From Ottelia alismoides (Eukaryota; Streptophyta; Magnoliopsida; Alismatales; Hydrocharitaceae), in assembly GCA_037367405.1 (NCBI GenBank), contig JAZKJV010000608.1, positions 496,001 through 560,000 on the forward strand: 64,000 bases of DNA. Direction: 5' to 3'. A model generated the notes under the pieces. The model was not told the DNA's origin. It was given only the letters and a program-made list of their open reading frames with translations, and ran no database searches. This document shows, piece after piece, positions 47,301 through 57,959 of this stretch (position 1 is the stretch's first letter; every line of letters begins with the position of its first letter). The position numbers were made by a program, and so were the translations under genes.

Positions 47301-50300
47301 GCCAAATCAAAAGTGGTGCCTTTTGGCTTATCGGCTCTTGAGGCCGGGGATTGCTCCTCTCTATTGGGGGCTTCCCTCGGGGAGCTTCCGCTTGAGTACC
47401 TGGGTTTGCCGCTCTCTAGGCCGGCCGCGCTTGCGGGACTATCAGAGGGTGATTGAGAAGGTGGAAGCCAGATTGGCTGGTTGGCGTGCGTCAATGCTAT
47501 CCAAAGGCGGTCGATTAGTGCTTATCAAATCGGTTCTCTCGGCTATCCCCATCTATTTCTTCTCGGCTCGCGGATTGCCCAAAGGAATCCGGCTCCGCTT
47601 GGAGAAATCAATGAGGCGTTTTCTTTGGGGCAAGAATGGTTCTGACAGAAGAGGCATGCACTTAGTTGGGTGGGACGACATCTCTCGGCCGAAATGTGAC
47701 GGGGGTCTTGGCGTTAGGCGTTTGGCGGTGGTTCGTGATGCTTGGCTCCTCAAGTGGGCGATGAGGCTTCTTGGCCGAGACGAGAGTTTCTTGCTGCAGT
47801 GCCTCCGCGTGGCAGCTGGACATGCCTTTGCATACGTTTTTGGCGGCCATTCCCAGGGCCTCTCTCATTCTTTCTGGCGCGATGTCTTCTCTGTCTTCAA
47901 CTCTAACCGCTCGCTGGTTGCTCCGGCTATTGGCGATGGGAGATCCTTTCGCTTCTGGACTGTGGATTGGTCCGGGAAGGGCATTTTCATGAATCTATTT
48001 CCTCATCTTTATGCGATGGCCGGGGATAAACTCGCTTCCGTGGCCTCTTGCTGGGCCGACGACGTCTGGTGCCCTATTTTGTTGGGCACGCTCTCGGACC
48101 GGCGACTCATTGACTTCACCGACTTGATGACTCTACTTGCAGACGCTTCTACGCCTTCTTCGGGCCGTGATCATTTTGTTTGGTTGGACGGGACTTTCTC
48201 CTCTCGAAAGGCTTATCTCTCTGTTCTCCCCCCTGTCTTGAATGCGGATGCATCCTTTCTTCGCCACTGCAAGTTCATTTGGGATCTCAAGATTCCGGAA
48301 AGGATCGGCGTTTTCCTTTGGATTCTCAGACGTGGAAGATTGCTTACGCGTGAACGTTGCGCCTCCATATTCCCGAATATCTCTTCTTTTTGTGGTTTGT
48401 GCGGCCTCGACATTGAAACCTCCGGCCACCTTTTCTTGCATTGTCCCTTTGTGCAGGCCATCTGGGATGGCGTGGGATGGGTGAATCGTTCCACCATGCT
48501 TGACTTCTGGGAGAGCCTTGCTGCTGCCTCGACTCGCCCAAGATCGGAAAGAATTGTCCCCATTGCGCGTATTTGGAGCATTTGGTTGGGAAGAAACAAC
48601 TTGATTTTTGCGGGGCAGCGCTTCTATAAGGAAAATATTTGTATCGCCGCAAATAATTTCTGTACGAACTGGTTATCCATGTAACGTTTTTCTTTTTTGG
48701 GAGGCGGATGGTATCCTCTCTTTTACCATCTACCTTGACCTATGTTGTATTCCCCGCTGTAAGTATACTCTACCTTCATTTTTAATAAATTGGGGCGAAC
48801 ACCTATGAGTGTATCCCCCTCTTTTGAGTGTCAAAAAAAATTATATTAAAAATATGGAGTCTCTCCGTATCCTCTCCTCCTTTCTCCTTCTCCCTCACCC
48901 ACATCTACACATTTCTCCTCCAAAACCCTGCGCAGCTGGCGCGGCCTTCCTCGTCTCCTCCAAATTTCTTTCTCCATAAAAATTTGTGATTTGCATCATC
49001 CATGATATAAAGTAATGCCTCATTCATTTTGCTGCAACTTTTTACAACAGATTGAGTTATCCGTCCCTTTTTTTCTATTCTACTTTATCTCTATCAGCTC
49101 TCAGGTCTATTCTTGTTAAATCTTTCTGCACCCTCAGAGCAATTCGCTTTTTATTTGTATTATAACTTTTTCATGAGAATCCTAATCGTTGAAGAATATG
49201 TCCCTAGATTATTAGCTGTAACCACCACATGCTTTCTACTCAATGTTTTTGTTTATAAGCTTTACCTACGCACTGGAATGTTGTGTATTCAAACCATGGT
49301 TCAAATTATAATGATCTTCCCATTCTCATCCATATTTTGATGTTGATTTTTTTTGCAAAATGCTCCAAGTTTATCTCTTTCAAGTGATTGGTCTAGTTAT
49401 CTTCAAATTGGAAAGTGATGTCAATTAAGCCAATATTGTTATTATATTCATGCATATCCAATCTCATCTAAGGACGACTGTTTTTTTGGGTATTTGAAAC
49501 AGGCTTGATATTGTAAGTATAAATTGATGCTATTGGTGATCTTATGTCTGAAATTTCTGCGTGTTTTTTTTGTTGGCGGATGGCTTACACAGTTCTCCAT
49601 TCGAACATTTGTTGAAGGATGCCATGCACTTCCATCCATGTTTGTTTAAATCCCATATCCTCGTTTCCGAAATGAAAAAGAATGCTACATGCCTCTGCAA
49701 TGCTTTCATTCCACCTTTACTGTATTTGATGACTAATTAGTACACTTTTGTCCAATTAATTATATACAAGTGTCAATTTTACGCTACAGCAATGTAATCA
49801 AAATGAGGCAATAGGCCATTTAGAGGGGAACAAGATGAACTATATGTTGACTACTTGTACAAAATATCCGTGCTAAATGCTCTCTATAGGCTTTTGCTTG
49901 AATCTAAATATTTCTGGATTTCTGGATTTATTTTATCTGTCACTGATTTCTCCAATATTTTTATGATTTCCAGATATGCCTCTGCCCCACAGGAACTTCG
50001 GCATAATTGGGATGAATTTACAAAAAGCTATTTTCTCACCCGTCAAACACTGGTGTGTGTCTTCCTTCTCATAGATGCAAGCATCCCTACTAAAAAAATC
50101 GATCTGGAATATGCAAGGTGGCTAGGGGAGAACAAGGTAACAAGTCCTTTTATATTGTTCAAAATGTGTTATATTTCGGTAATCATTCTACACTATTTTA
50201 CAAAAGACAGAACAAATATCGCCATGAATATCTCTGCAATCTATTATAAATGGGGGAAAATGGGGCTGCCCCTGGGTGCAGCCAACGGGCTGCCTCCGCC

Positions 50301-52470
50301 CAATTTTCCAGCAAAGTTATTATTTTTTTTCAAAAATGCCGACATGTATTTTCATCACTATATCTCTCTAATGTGTAATTCCAATTTTGTCAGAAGCAAT
50401 GACTCATATGCCTTCCATCTAGAACATATAATTTTAATGATCTTAGAAATTGTTGTAATCGACCTATTCTAGATGGAGGGTATAGGAGTCTCTGTTTCTG
50501 ACGAAATTTAAATGACATATCAGAGGAATATAATGATGAAAATACATGATGGCATTTAAAAAAATAAAAAGAAATCGCCGGAAAATGGGCGAGGGCATCC
50601 CCATTGAACCCTTATAAATATTCTGATATTAATATGTTTCCTTTTTTTCTATGAGGCATTACACGTTCTACTTCTCATTGGTGATAATGAAATCTCATGT
50701 TCTCGAAGTGCCTACAACTCAAGGGCGTGCAAGTTTATTGGGGTTAAGAATTCTTTGCCTTCACTTTAAAATTGGGGTGTGCCCAGGCATGGAAAGCCGA
50801 TGATGGCATGTAATTTAAAACAGGGGTGTCGAAATGGTTAGCTTAGAAAGCTATAAACATCTCTCTTTATGGCACCTTGGGTCATTAGTGGATCTATTGA
50901 TAGAAGTTTATCGTTTTCCCCTAAATGCCTTGTCATTCTAGTGAGAAAATTCAAAAAATGCCAGAGGTCAAAAAAGCTTGCTCAAAAAATTGTGAGAAAA
51001 ATAAATTCCATTAAAGTAGGTTTGCTGTGCCATGGTCTACTAAATCCATTGTATGCAATTAATCCGTAACTGTAATATCCCATCAGTTGACCATCTTATG
51101 TAAAGGGTACATACCATATAATGTATAAGCGACAGATCTACTCTTCCCATCCATTTTAGATTGCGTTGAGAAATCTGCTGCACAATTGCTTGCTCATCTA
51201 TATGAATTCCTTGAATTTGTTACCATTATGACATCCGTTCTCGTTGAGGTGTATAATGATGCCATTTCGAAGGAAAGATGATGTTTCTACCCAGTGATCC
51301 TATTTCATCCTAAGAAAAGTAAGCCACTAGTTGTCCCAGAAAAGAAAGCTCATGATCGCTCATTTTCTCTACTCTACAATAACTTCGATTGGTATGTTGG
51401 GTATATCTGTTTATCTTCTTCCCCAACGAAGGATCCATGTTCCTTCATCTATTGGCAAGAAACCTGAGTCACCAGCTACTGGAAGATTAAGAGCTCCATA
51501 GTTTATGCTAAACATAATGACTAACAATAACAACAACAAAGCATTTTCCGACATTAAGTAGGGTTGGCTACATGGATTCTTTACCTCCATTCAGATCTAT
51601 CTTGGGTCATTCTCGAGCTTAGATCCAAAAAACTAAGATCCCTTTGTATAGCCTCATTCCAACACTTCTTGAGTCTTCCTCGTCCTTTCTTAGCCGACTC
51701 AATATCCCAAAACTCGCATCTCCTCACCGGTGCATCAGCTGACCTCCTTTGCAAATGGTCAAACCACCTTTAGTGATTTTCTCGCATCTTATCCTTGATC
51801 GGAACTACATTAATTTTCCTTCTGATGGCATCGTTTCGAATCCGATCTTTATGTGTGCTTCCACACATCCACCTTAGCATTTTCGTTTCTGCTACTACCA
51901 TTCTCTGCACATGTCTGATTCACACGCCAACATTCAGATCCATAGAGCATAGCAGGTCTCACAGCTGCTTTGTAAAATTTTCCTTTGATTTTCAAAGGAA
52001 TTCTTTTATCACAAAGAACAGTAGAGGATCCTCTCCACTTTAGCCAACCTGCTAAACATAATGATTATTATATAGTTTTAGCTTAAAACCAGAATCCAGA
52101 TGTTCTGTTTTCAATTTAAACAAAAACTGGTTGTCGCTGGCAAAGGGGGAAGGTTTGCTAAGCAAAGCATTTCTAAATCACGAATGATGTTAGCATTTTC
52201 CGTTTCTGATTTCCTTATTGACGCAAGTTGCTGCATTGGATTCCTGTATAGATTCCGATGACCCTAATATTCACGAAGTGCGATAAGAGGAAGAAGAGGA
52301 AGAATGGCGGCAAAAGGCCCGAAGAAAATGTTGCGGATTTTCATAATTTGATACAGGATTCATTTGAGACTGCACCACCTTGGATCATGACGAGCAGTGT
52401 CACAAATCAAGGCCGTGAAGAGATACTGCTACACATTGCCCAACTTCGGAATTACTGGCTAAAGCACTAA
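34929..52470 (+). CDS. EngB/YihA-type organellar GTP-binding protein (4 exons)
   Basis: Joining 34929-35376, 43127-43196, 49974-50136 and 52252-52470 gives one open frame of about 299 residues, with all three introns GT-AG and phases matching. G1 is GRSNVGKS at the end of exon 1. The G2 threonine is in GKTQ across the exon 1/2 junction. G3 is DLPGYG at the end of exon 2. G4 is TKCD and G5-like TSSVT is in exon 4. The YFLTR and LLIDASIP blocks also match the family. EngB GTPases act in large ribosomal subunit assembly. The roughly 60-residue Ser/Pro/Leu-rich N-terminus looks like a transit peptide, so a plastid or mitochondrial site is inferred. Introns of 7.75, 6.78 and 2.12 kb are swollen by transposons. 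Other in-frame ATGs are at 34935 and 34941; the first is taken as start. No stop breaks the exons, so it appears functional. Confidence 0.93.
35377..35661 (+). other. engB intron 1, 5' part before the copia insertion
   Basis: Intron sequence starting GTGAGTTC at 35377; no other feature seen. Confidence 0.7.
35662..35823 (-). repeat. 3' LTR of the intronic copia element
   Basis: 162 bp. Shares long identical blocks with 41201-41348, such as ACAAGAGGAAGACTC and CCTCTAGAATTAGGG. Confidence 0.82.
37763..37987. mobile_element. hAT-like MITE, ATATCG-rich, with 8-bp target duplication
   Basis: CGTAAAAC occurs exactly on both sides (37755-37762 and 37988-37995), the 8-bp size typical of hAT elements. 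The ends are inverted: CATGGAAGG at the left and CCTTCCATG at the right. The interior is built of CGATATATCG-type words around a short core (about 37860-37900). It interrupts the copia frame: the flanks read [16 protein letters not shown] when it is removed. Confidence 0.86.
38041..39306 (-). mobile_element. Second insertion inside the intronic copia, possible Ty3-type LTR end
   Basis: The copia integrase C-terminus reads up to GYRC at about 39307 and resumes CITPESTK at about 38040, so everything between is inserted. Within it, about 38041-38541 has TG...CA ends on the reverse strand, a TATA-like CTCCTATATAAAAGGG and a purine-rich tract TTTCAAGCGGAGGAGAAC just before it. This looks like a 3' LTR with its polypurine tract. 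The remaining 39306-38560 is GC-rich toward the right, with no domain recognised. No second LTR is visible. Type and ends are uncertain. Confidence 0.5.
41186..41197 (-). other. Primer-binding site of the intronic copia element
   Basis: Reverse strand TGATATCAGAGC, three bases from the 5' LTR; a one-base variant of the usual TGGTATCAGAGC. Confidence 0.72.
41201..41348 (-). repeat. 5' LTR of the intronic copia element
   Basis: Partner of 35662-35823. Its outer end is caught in a 65-bp tandem duplication. Confidence 0.78.
41301..41430. repeat. Perfect 65-bp tandem duplication across the LTR edge
   Basis: 41301-41365 and 41366-41430 are identical as read. Each starts AGAATACCTCTAGAATTAGG and ends CAATAAACCT. 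The unit spans the LTR end and about 17 bases of flank. Confidence 0.9.
41431..43126 (+). other. engB intron 1, 3' part
   Basis: AT-rich intron sequence ending TTGATTGTAG at 43126. No further gene or element recognised; short open frames are not gene-like. Confidence 0.65.
43127..43196 (+). CDS. engB-like exon 2 (G2, G3)
   Basis: 70 bases after TTGTAG and before GTAAGC. It supplies the rest of the split Gly, then [20 protein letters not shown] and GY, and two bases of the next Gly. It carries the switch I Thr and the DLPGYG G3 motif. It is too short to show as an independent open frame. Confidence 0.93.
43430..44354. other. GC-rich block in engB intron 2, possible damaged MULE-like element
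   Basis: About 43440-44130 is GC-rich with Pro/Ser-rich frames and no recognised domain. About 44230-44354 (AATATGAATTATAGAGGGTT, then GGTTATTTATG, then GGGTGTAAATATCCC) matches the terminal part of the MITE at 59942-60194. I could not find the opposite terminal repeat, so this may be a one-ended relic of a gene-capturing element. Confidence 0.35.
44872..48840 (+). mobile_element. L1-type LINE in engB intron 2, 12-bp target duplication
   Basis: AAATTATATTAA occurs at 44860-44871 and again at 48838-48849 (the right copy runs into the A-tail at 48833-48840). This fixes the insertion at about 3.97 kb. The element holds a near-complete ORF2 (endonuclease, RT, zf-RVT) and about 270 bases upstream of it, possibly the end of ORF1, so the 5' end is probably truncated. 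It lies in sense with engB. Confidence 0.93.
45143..48684 (+). pseudogene. LINE ORF2: AP endonuclease, reverse transcriptase, zf-RVT
   Basis: Begins [12 protein letters not shown] at 45143, the usual L1 endonuclease start. The metal-binding Glu is in FIQETKL, GGDFNV follows near 45560, and SDHSPI near 45810. RT blocks include [63 protein letters not shown] and [10 protein letters not shown]. The catalytic motif is FVDD at 47193-47204, where FADD is usual. [19 protein letters not shown] and the zinc-binding [20 protein letters not shown] (about 48285-48345) follow, with stop at 48682-48684. Two frame breaks disable it: one in a run of nine G at 45559-45567, and one near 47418-47440 (EYLGLPLS versus GRPRLRDYQ). 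Apart from these, it is well preserved, with ORF segments of 645 and 515 codons. Confidence 0.94.
48841..49973 (+). other. engB intron 2, 3' part
   Basis: AT-rich intron ending TTATGATTTCCAG at 49973. No element was assigned. Confidence 0.65.
49974..50136 (+). CDS. engB-like exon 3
   Basis: 163 bases after TTTCCAG and before GTAACAAG. It completes the Gly of DLPGYG and encodes [38 protein letters not shown] and [16 protein letters not shown]. It ends in phase 0. Confidence 0.93.
50252..50610. mobile_element. MULE-like MITE in engB intron 3
   Basis: A 9-bp duplication with one mismatch (ATTATAAAT at 50243-50251, CTTATAAAT at 50611-50619) flanks 359 bp. The inverted ends are GGGGGAAAATGGGGCTGCCC and, reversed right end, GGGTTCAATGGGGATGCCC. 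Its core (GTCAGAAGCAATGACTC, and TTTCTGACGAAATTTAAATG) matches the core of the MITE at 27330-27700, though the outermost ends differ. Confidence 0.8.
50620..51512 (+). other. engB intron 3 sequence
   Basis: No gene or element recognised. Confidence 0.55.
51513..52045 (-). mobile_element. RTE-type LINE, 3' end, antisense in engB intron 3
   Basis: On the reverse strand the sequence decodes as the C-terminal part of a plant [27 protein letters not shown] leading into [13 protein letters not shown]. Stop-ridden sequence follows, then a tail GCTTTGTTGTTGTTATTG (about 51520-51542), typical of RTE 3' ends. RT core and endonuclease are absent, so it is 5'-truncated. The ends are approximate. Confidence 0.78.
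52252..52470 (+). CDS. engB-like exon 4 (G4, G5) and stop
   Basis: Follows CCTGTATAG at 52251 and encodes [20 protein letters not shown], then [19 protein letters not shown] and a C-terminus [12 protein letters not shown] before TAA. TKCD is the guanine-specificity motif. RNYW near the end is a family signature. Confidence 0.93.
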   Translation: MPMTLIFTKCDKRKKRKNGGKRPEENVADFHNLIQDSFETAPPWIMTSSVTNQGREEILLHIAQLRNYWLKH

Positions 52471-52950
52471 AAGATGTAGCGTGCATTTGGATCAGTGTTG
52501 CACTCGAAATGGTTTCGATCGGCTTCGTGGTAGCATCTTAGCATGCCAAGGAATAGTGTGCAAACACATCCACTTACCTGAAGCAATGATCTTAGTTTTG
52601 TCCAAGGGGTCTTGTGTATGTTTCTACTATATGTATGTGAATTATCCACAGCTGGGTGAGCAGATCGTTATGCAGATATTAGATCGCATCGAGTTGTAAT
52701 CTTTCTTGTGTTCTCTTGATTATTTGCTTTAACATAGACAGTGCTAATCTCCAGTGATTACGAAAAAAAATGCTTAACATATATTTCGCTGATTTAGTTT
52801 TATGCTTAGCATGCTTCAAACATGCTTGACATGTTCTTAGAAGATATCTTCCACATCAAATGGGACCTTTGATGGAGGGAGTGTGTGTCTTTCCTTGTTT
52901 AGTTTGCTTTTGAAGTTGGATAAAACAAACTATCTCAAATGGTGAAATCG
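52471..52950 (+). other. engB 3' untranslated and downstream region
   Basis: No canonical AATAAA within the first 250 bases. T-rich stretches near 52690-52730 could hold the cleavage site. No gene seen. Confidence 0.4.
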
Positions 52951-53110
52951 ACACTGTCTGGATGAAGGTCGTAAGAGTATCTATTTCGAATGATATTTAA
53001 ATAACATAATATAGGAATATAATGATGAAAATCTATGGAAGTATTTTTCAAAAAAATAAGAAAATAGGGAAATGGGGCGAGAGGATCCAAGTTAGCTTCA
53101 AGGGGCAGCT
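52950..53110. repeat. One-armed relic of the 27330/50252 MITE family
   Basis: TCGAATGATATTTAAATAAC, AATATAATGATGAAAATC and the terminal GGGGCAGCTCCATTTTAACC resemble the right halves of the MITEs at 27330 and 50252. The other arm is not visible. Confidence 0.5.
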
Positions 53111-53130
53111 CCATTTTAACCTATACACAC

Positions 53131-53131
53131 G

Positions 53132-53166
<35 letters not shown>

Positions 53167-53182
53167 GTGGTGTGTGTGTGTA
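53131..53182. repeat. GT microsatellite
   Basis: A (GT)n run interrupted by TTTTCGTG, then more (GT)n. Confidence 0.9.
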
Positions 53183-53643
53183 GGGTTAAAGGAGTTATAC
53201 CCCATGAACACATATAAGAGCACACTTCTGCACCCCCCCCCCCCCAACCCCTCATTTTTTAAGTTTTTTTAAACAAAAATCTGGAGCAAAATTACTTGGA
53301 ATAATAAGTAAAATATGTATTTCAAATATTTAAAATAGACATTACTAACATGCTCATCTGGAACCGTTAAAAATTGAAGTCCTTGGGGAATAAGTATTGA
53401 ATTAAGTTAAATTTTGAATAATGCTTGGATGATATATGTGGATCTAAATCTTTATAGATTTAGTACCATATTAGTGTAGTCACTTGCAGACAATGGAAAA
53501 ATCCTTATTGAAAGCATCAACGAGCGTGAGAGGAAATTTTTAATACCATATTAGTGGTGGATAAAATCTTGACGGGCTTACATATTTGTCCCTTCCTGCG
53601 CTCATGTAGTAGTAGAAGCACGTGCACATGTCTTGATCTCAAC

Positions 53644-54117
53644 TACGGCTGGTTATTGAGCCATCGGGCTTGACTCGATAAGGACTTGTGAGCTTGACTC
53701 ATTAAGCTATTGAGTCGAGTCCGAACCAGAATTTTGAACTCGATAGCTTAACAAGTTGAGCCCGAGCTGAGCTCAGCTCGATAACTCCATATGGGGTTGG
53801 GATCGATAACTCGATAAGGGATCGAATCGATAACTCGATAAGGGATCGGAAAGGGCCTTTACTTTAATCCCACATTGGATAAAGCTGAACCCGAAGGGAG
53901 TGGGGAGTCTATATAAGCAGAGGGAGTGACGGGCCTACATGCATACTTACCTTAACTTGTCTCCAGCCTTATCGAGCCCGAGCTGGTTCAATGAGAGGCT
54001 CGAGCTCATTGAGCCCGAGCCAGCTCGACTAAGCTCGAGCCCAAGCCCAGCGAGCTTATCGAGCCCGAGCCTGATCCAGGACCCGGTTCGGCTCGTTGGG
54101 CTCGATAGCCAGCCCTA
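53644..54117. mobile_element. hAT-like non-autonomous element, GAGCTCGA-rich
   Basis: Ends TACGGCTGGTTATTGAGCC at the left and, reversed, TAGGGCTGGCTATCGAGCCC at the right. Target duplication ATCTCAAC/ATCTCGAT (53636-53643, 54118-54125) matches at 6 of 8. The interior is dominated by GAGC/CTCG/TCGATAA words. It lies between the 3' ends of engB and SWEET. There is no coding content; the short reverse open frame at its right edge is accidental. Confidence 0.68.
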
Positions 54118-54420
54118 ATCTCGATTCGAAAGAGTCGGGATTCAGTTGTCGTTTTTTTTCGCAACGCCATATCTTACGCACCGATACATGAGAGTGAATC
54201 TTCTCAAAGAACAGTCCATAATAGATGGTGCATTGATCTCTAATCATATACAATCACATAAAAATAATAATTTTCTAGGATATTATTGATCTGAATAGAT
54301 ACAGGTAACAAAACATCAAATCCTAACAATTTATTTTACATGGCATACAAGCGAAGAGTACAATGAATACATCCCATACAGTATCATGATCATATCATAT
54401 ACATAATGATCACAAAACAC

Positions 54421-54582
54421 TCAGACGACATCAACCCTTCGATCTGCCATCGACTCCATCTCCAAAGAAGAATGCACTGCATGTTTCTCGCCTCCGTTCG
54501 TCGTCGCCTTCTCTCCATTCCCATATATCTTGTAGAGAACCATCTGAACGATCCCGAACAGCAACCCGACTATGTTCGGCAC
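54421..54582 (-). CDS. SWEET exon 6 (TM7 and tail)
   Basis: After TTTTTAG, encodes [20 protein letters not shown] and a tail ending DRRVDVV before TGA (54421-54423). Confidence 0.9.
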   Translation of the reverse strand: MPNIVGLLFGIVQMVLYKIYGNGEKATTNGGEKHAVHSSLEMESMADRRVDVV

Positions 54583-57500
54583 CTAAAAATTAGCAACAAT
54601 TAGTACAAATTTTTCACGAGAGAGAGAGGAGGTAATGGATAACTGTTATTATATCATGAACTGCCGCGACATAGCAACGGGTAGTCTCCGGCGAGAACGA
54701 AGGTGACGGCGATCGGAACACTCACCGCGACGTACATATCCTTCTTGAGGAGGCCGTAGGTGAGCCAGGCGACGGCATTGAGGGTGAGGAAGAAGGAGAG
54801 CAGTATGGGCATGTACCTCGCGCTCTTGGTCTTGATCACCAATCTCTGTGAAAAAAAAGGTATAATGCAGACCTAAAAATTGCCAACCGGTGAATAATGA
54901 TGATGACGACGACGACGATGATGATATGAGTGTTGCCCAAAGTTATTAGTTAGATTAACTAACTGAAACTAATTAATGTTTGTAGGAATAATTAATTAAT
55001 TAAGTGAAGGCCTCACGATGACGCTGAGAGGGGCGACGAAGACGCAGAGAGCAAAGGCAGAGCCCGCCCATCCGAGAATGGTTGCCCGTTGATTCCCCTT
55101 TCCGAGCAGAACGGTGAGCACCACGAAGGCTCCCAGTAAGCCAATGTTGAACCCCAGCACTAGTGCCAATGTGCGTATCTGCATTTATTTAAATTTTAAA
55201 AAATATAACTGGGATGGAGAATATTTATTTTGGAATATTGGTGTTTTACCTATATGTGAAAAAATAAAGGGTTTTTTGAACTTGTACCCATTTGAGATTC
55301 TAAAATTACAGTTATGGCCCTGCATATTTTGTTGTTGTACACAAGGGCTGGCTATCGAGCCTAACGAGCCGAGCTAGGGCTGGGCTCGGGCTCGATAAAA
55401 GCCCAACAGGGCTTGGTCTCGGAGCCCAGCCGAGCTGGCTCGAGCTCGAGCTCGGTGGGCTCGAGCCCTTATCGAGCCAGCTCGGGCTCGATAAGTTTTG
55501 AGCCGAGCCCTTTATCGAGCCTGGTCTGGGCTCCTATTCAAGCTCGTTAAGGAAATAGGTGTTTTTTTGGTGAAAAAGTGTTTTGCCTAAGCTCGAACCT
55601 GAGACCTCCTTTGTAAGATTGACCACCTTACCAGTAAGACACCATCCGAATTTTTTATAAAAGTTAAATTACAATATATATTGTAACATTCTGCTTGTTA
55701 ATAAAAAAGGAAAAAACACTAAATATCTAACTATAACCTAGATTAACATAGATAAAAGGTAGAAAATCCAAGTCTACAGCATAGTCCACCCAACATTGTT
55801 GTTACATAAACAACATAAACACATAATCCACCGTTAACAATGTTGCAAAACTAATAAAAATAAAAATAAAAGTCATGGTAGTTTCACAAATAGAATATAT
55901 ATATATTCCTTATCGAGCCCGTTATTGAGTTATCGAGCTGAGCAGGGCTCGGCTCGGGCTCGGCTCGATAAGCTATCAAGCCCAAAAATCTGGCTCGGGC
56001 TCGGCTCAATAGCTTAATGAGCCAAGTTCACGAGCCCTTATCGAGCCGAGCCCGAGCATGGCTCATCGAGTCGTGACTCAATAGCCATCCCTAGCTGTAC
56101 TCTTACAAAATTTACGTTATCGTCCTTCCGTTAAGGTGAAATAGGGGGATAAGTGTAATAACAGAATGACAGTACTATGAATTTTGTAAAATATAAGTTA
56201 CAAGTGTTATTGCTAGGATCGTCAGTGAGGGTAGTTTCTGAGTGCAATGGGCCATGGCCTGTCAACTTCAGGGGGCCCATTTTATATGTCATAATGGGAC
56301 TTTGTAAAATCCAATTTCAGTAAAACAACTCACAGAAAATGGGGTCTTTATAAAAATCAATTTTTTCTATGAAACAACTCGTGAAAAATAGGTCCTTATG
56401 GAATCAATTTTTTTGATGAAACAACTCGTTGAAAAATAGACCCTTATAAAATCGAATTTCCACTGAGCAACTCAATGATAAAGTCTAAAATTTAATGGAA
56501 TTATTGAGGGCACATTGTTCACCAGAATTTTTTATAAGGACCTTTTCTTTCTTTTGCCTAGGGCCCACGTAATGTCAGGAACTAACACTGGTAATTGCAA
56601 AAGAAGTAGGGGGTGAGTGTTTATGCAGAATTTCAGAGGGGCACAATTGCAAAAAAACCTAGAAATTAAATATAAGATGGATTAAGCAAGAGACGGCTTC
56701 TTCGATTCGATTATATGTGTGTGTTACATATACGTATATATGTATTTGTGTGTGGGGTATATGTGTATACAGAGAGGGGGAAATGTGTCTATGAACATAC
56801 ATTATGGTGTTTTCTTGTGTCCAGAAAATACATATTTTTTATTAAAATCTAAATAAAGTTTGTTGATCCGGATTCATGCTATAAAATAAATATTGTATCA
56901 AAATCTTGGGTGATTTGAAGTCTCTAATTTGCTCATCAAATGGCGTGTGATTCGCCATGAGCCGTTGATTGTCTAAAATTTCTGAATTAAGATTTTAATA
57001 TTTATAACATAGAGGACACACAAGATCGTATGTACCATAGGGCACATTTATCCCTTGAAAACCATTGTTGTTTCGTATGATTTCTGTGTAATTATATTTG
57101 ATTTTGTTGCTACATATATACTAACTAATATTATTCGTTGTAAAATATTTTTTTATGCTAGAATTTAGTGATTAATATTATATATGTTGTTATATCGTTA
57201 GCGATTATTATTTTATAATGTCATATCATTTATTGTGTTAGTAACTTCAAGTATAAAAAGAAAATAAATAATATTCATCATTATATGTGTGTGATATATA
57301 TATATATATAACAACGAATAATATAGTTTTGGATGCAAAAAGAAGTCACTATAGACTGAATTTATTGTAGTGACCGTAAAGATTCTTAGACTTTGCAATA
57401 GACAATAATTCGTTGCTAATGGTTCTTAGCAACAATAAATCAATAATTTTTTTGTTTAAAATTTTTTTATTAATTATTGATGCTTTCGCAATAAGAAAAA

Positions 57501-57922
57501 TCCTTGAGAAAAACACCCATAGTTATATGATTCTTTGGCAATAATATAGCAAAGAATACGGAATTCATTTTTTCCCTTGAAAAGTATGATATTCGATTGT
57601 AATTCAAAAATAAGTTTGTAGAAAATAGTATTCATTACTATAAATTTGACATTGTAATTTCAAAATATTCAGTGCAATAGCTCTATTTTGTCGGTCTTCA
57701 AAAAATCGTTGATATAAGACACAATTAAACATATACCTCTTATGTTTAAATTACTTTTCTATATTAATATCCATCATCACTATTTTTAATAAAAATAATC
57801 ATTTTTATACGATTCATTGATAGCGATGAATTGAAAATGTGTCTGATAATTTTGTAATAATTAATATTTACTTATTATTCTTCAAGGAGACGATATGGTC
57901 CAAATTAATCTAAAACTATAAC

Positions 57923-57959
<37 letters not shown>

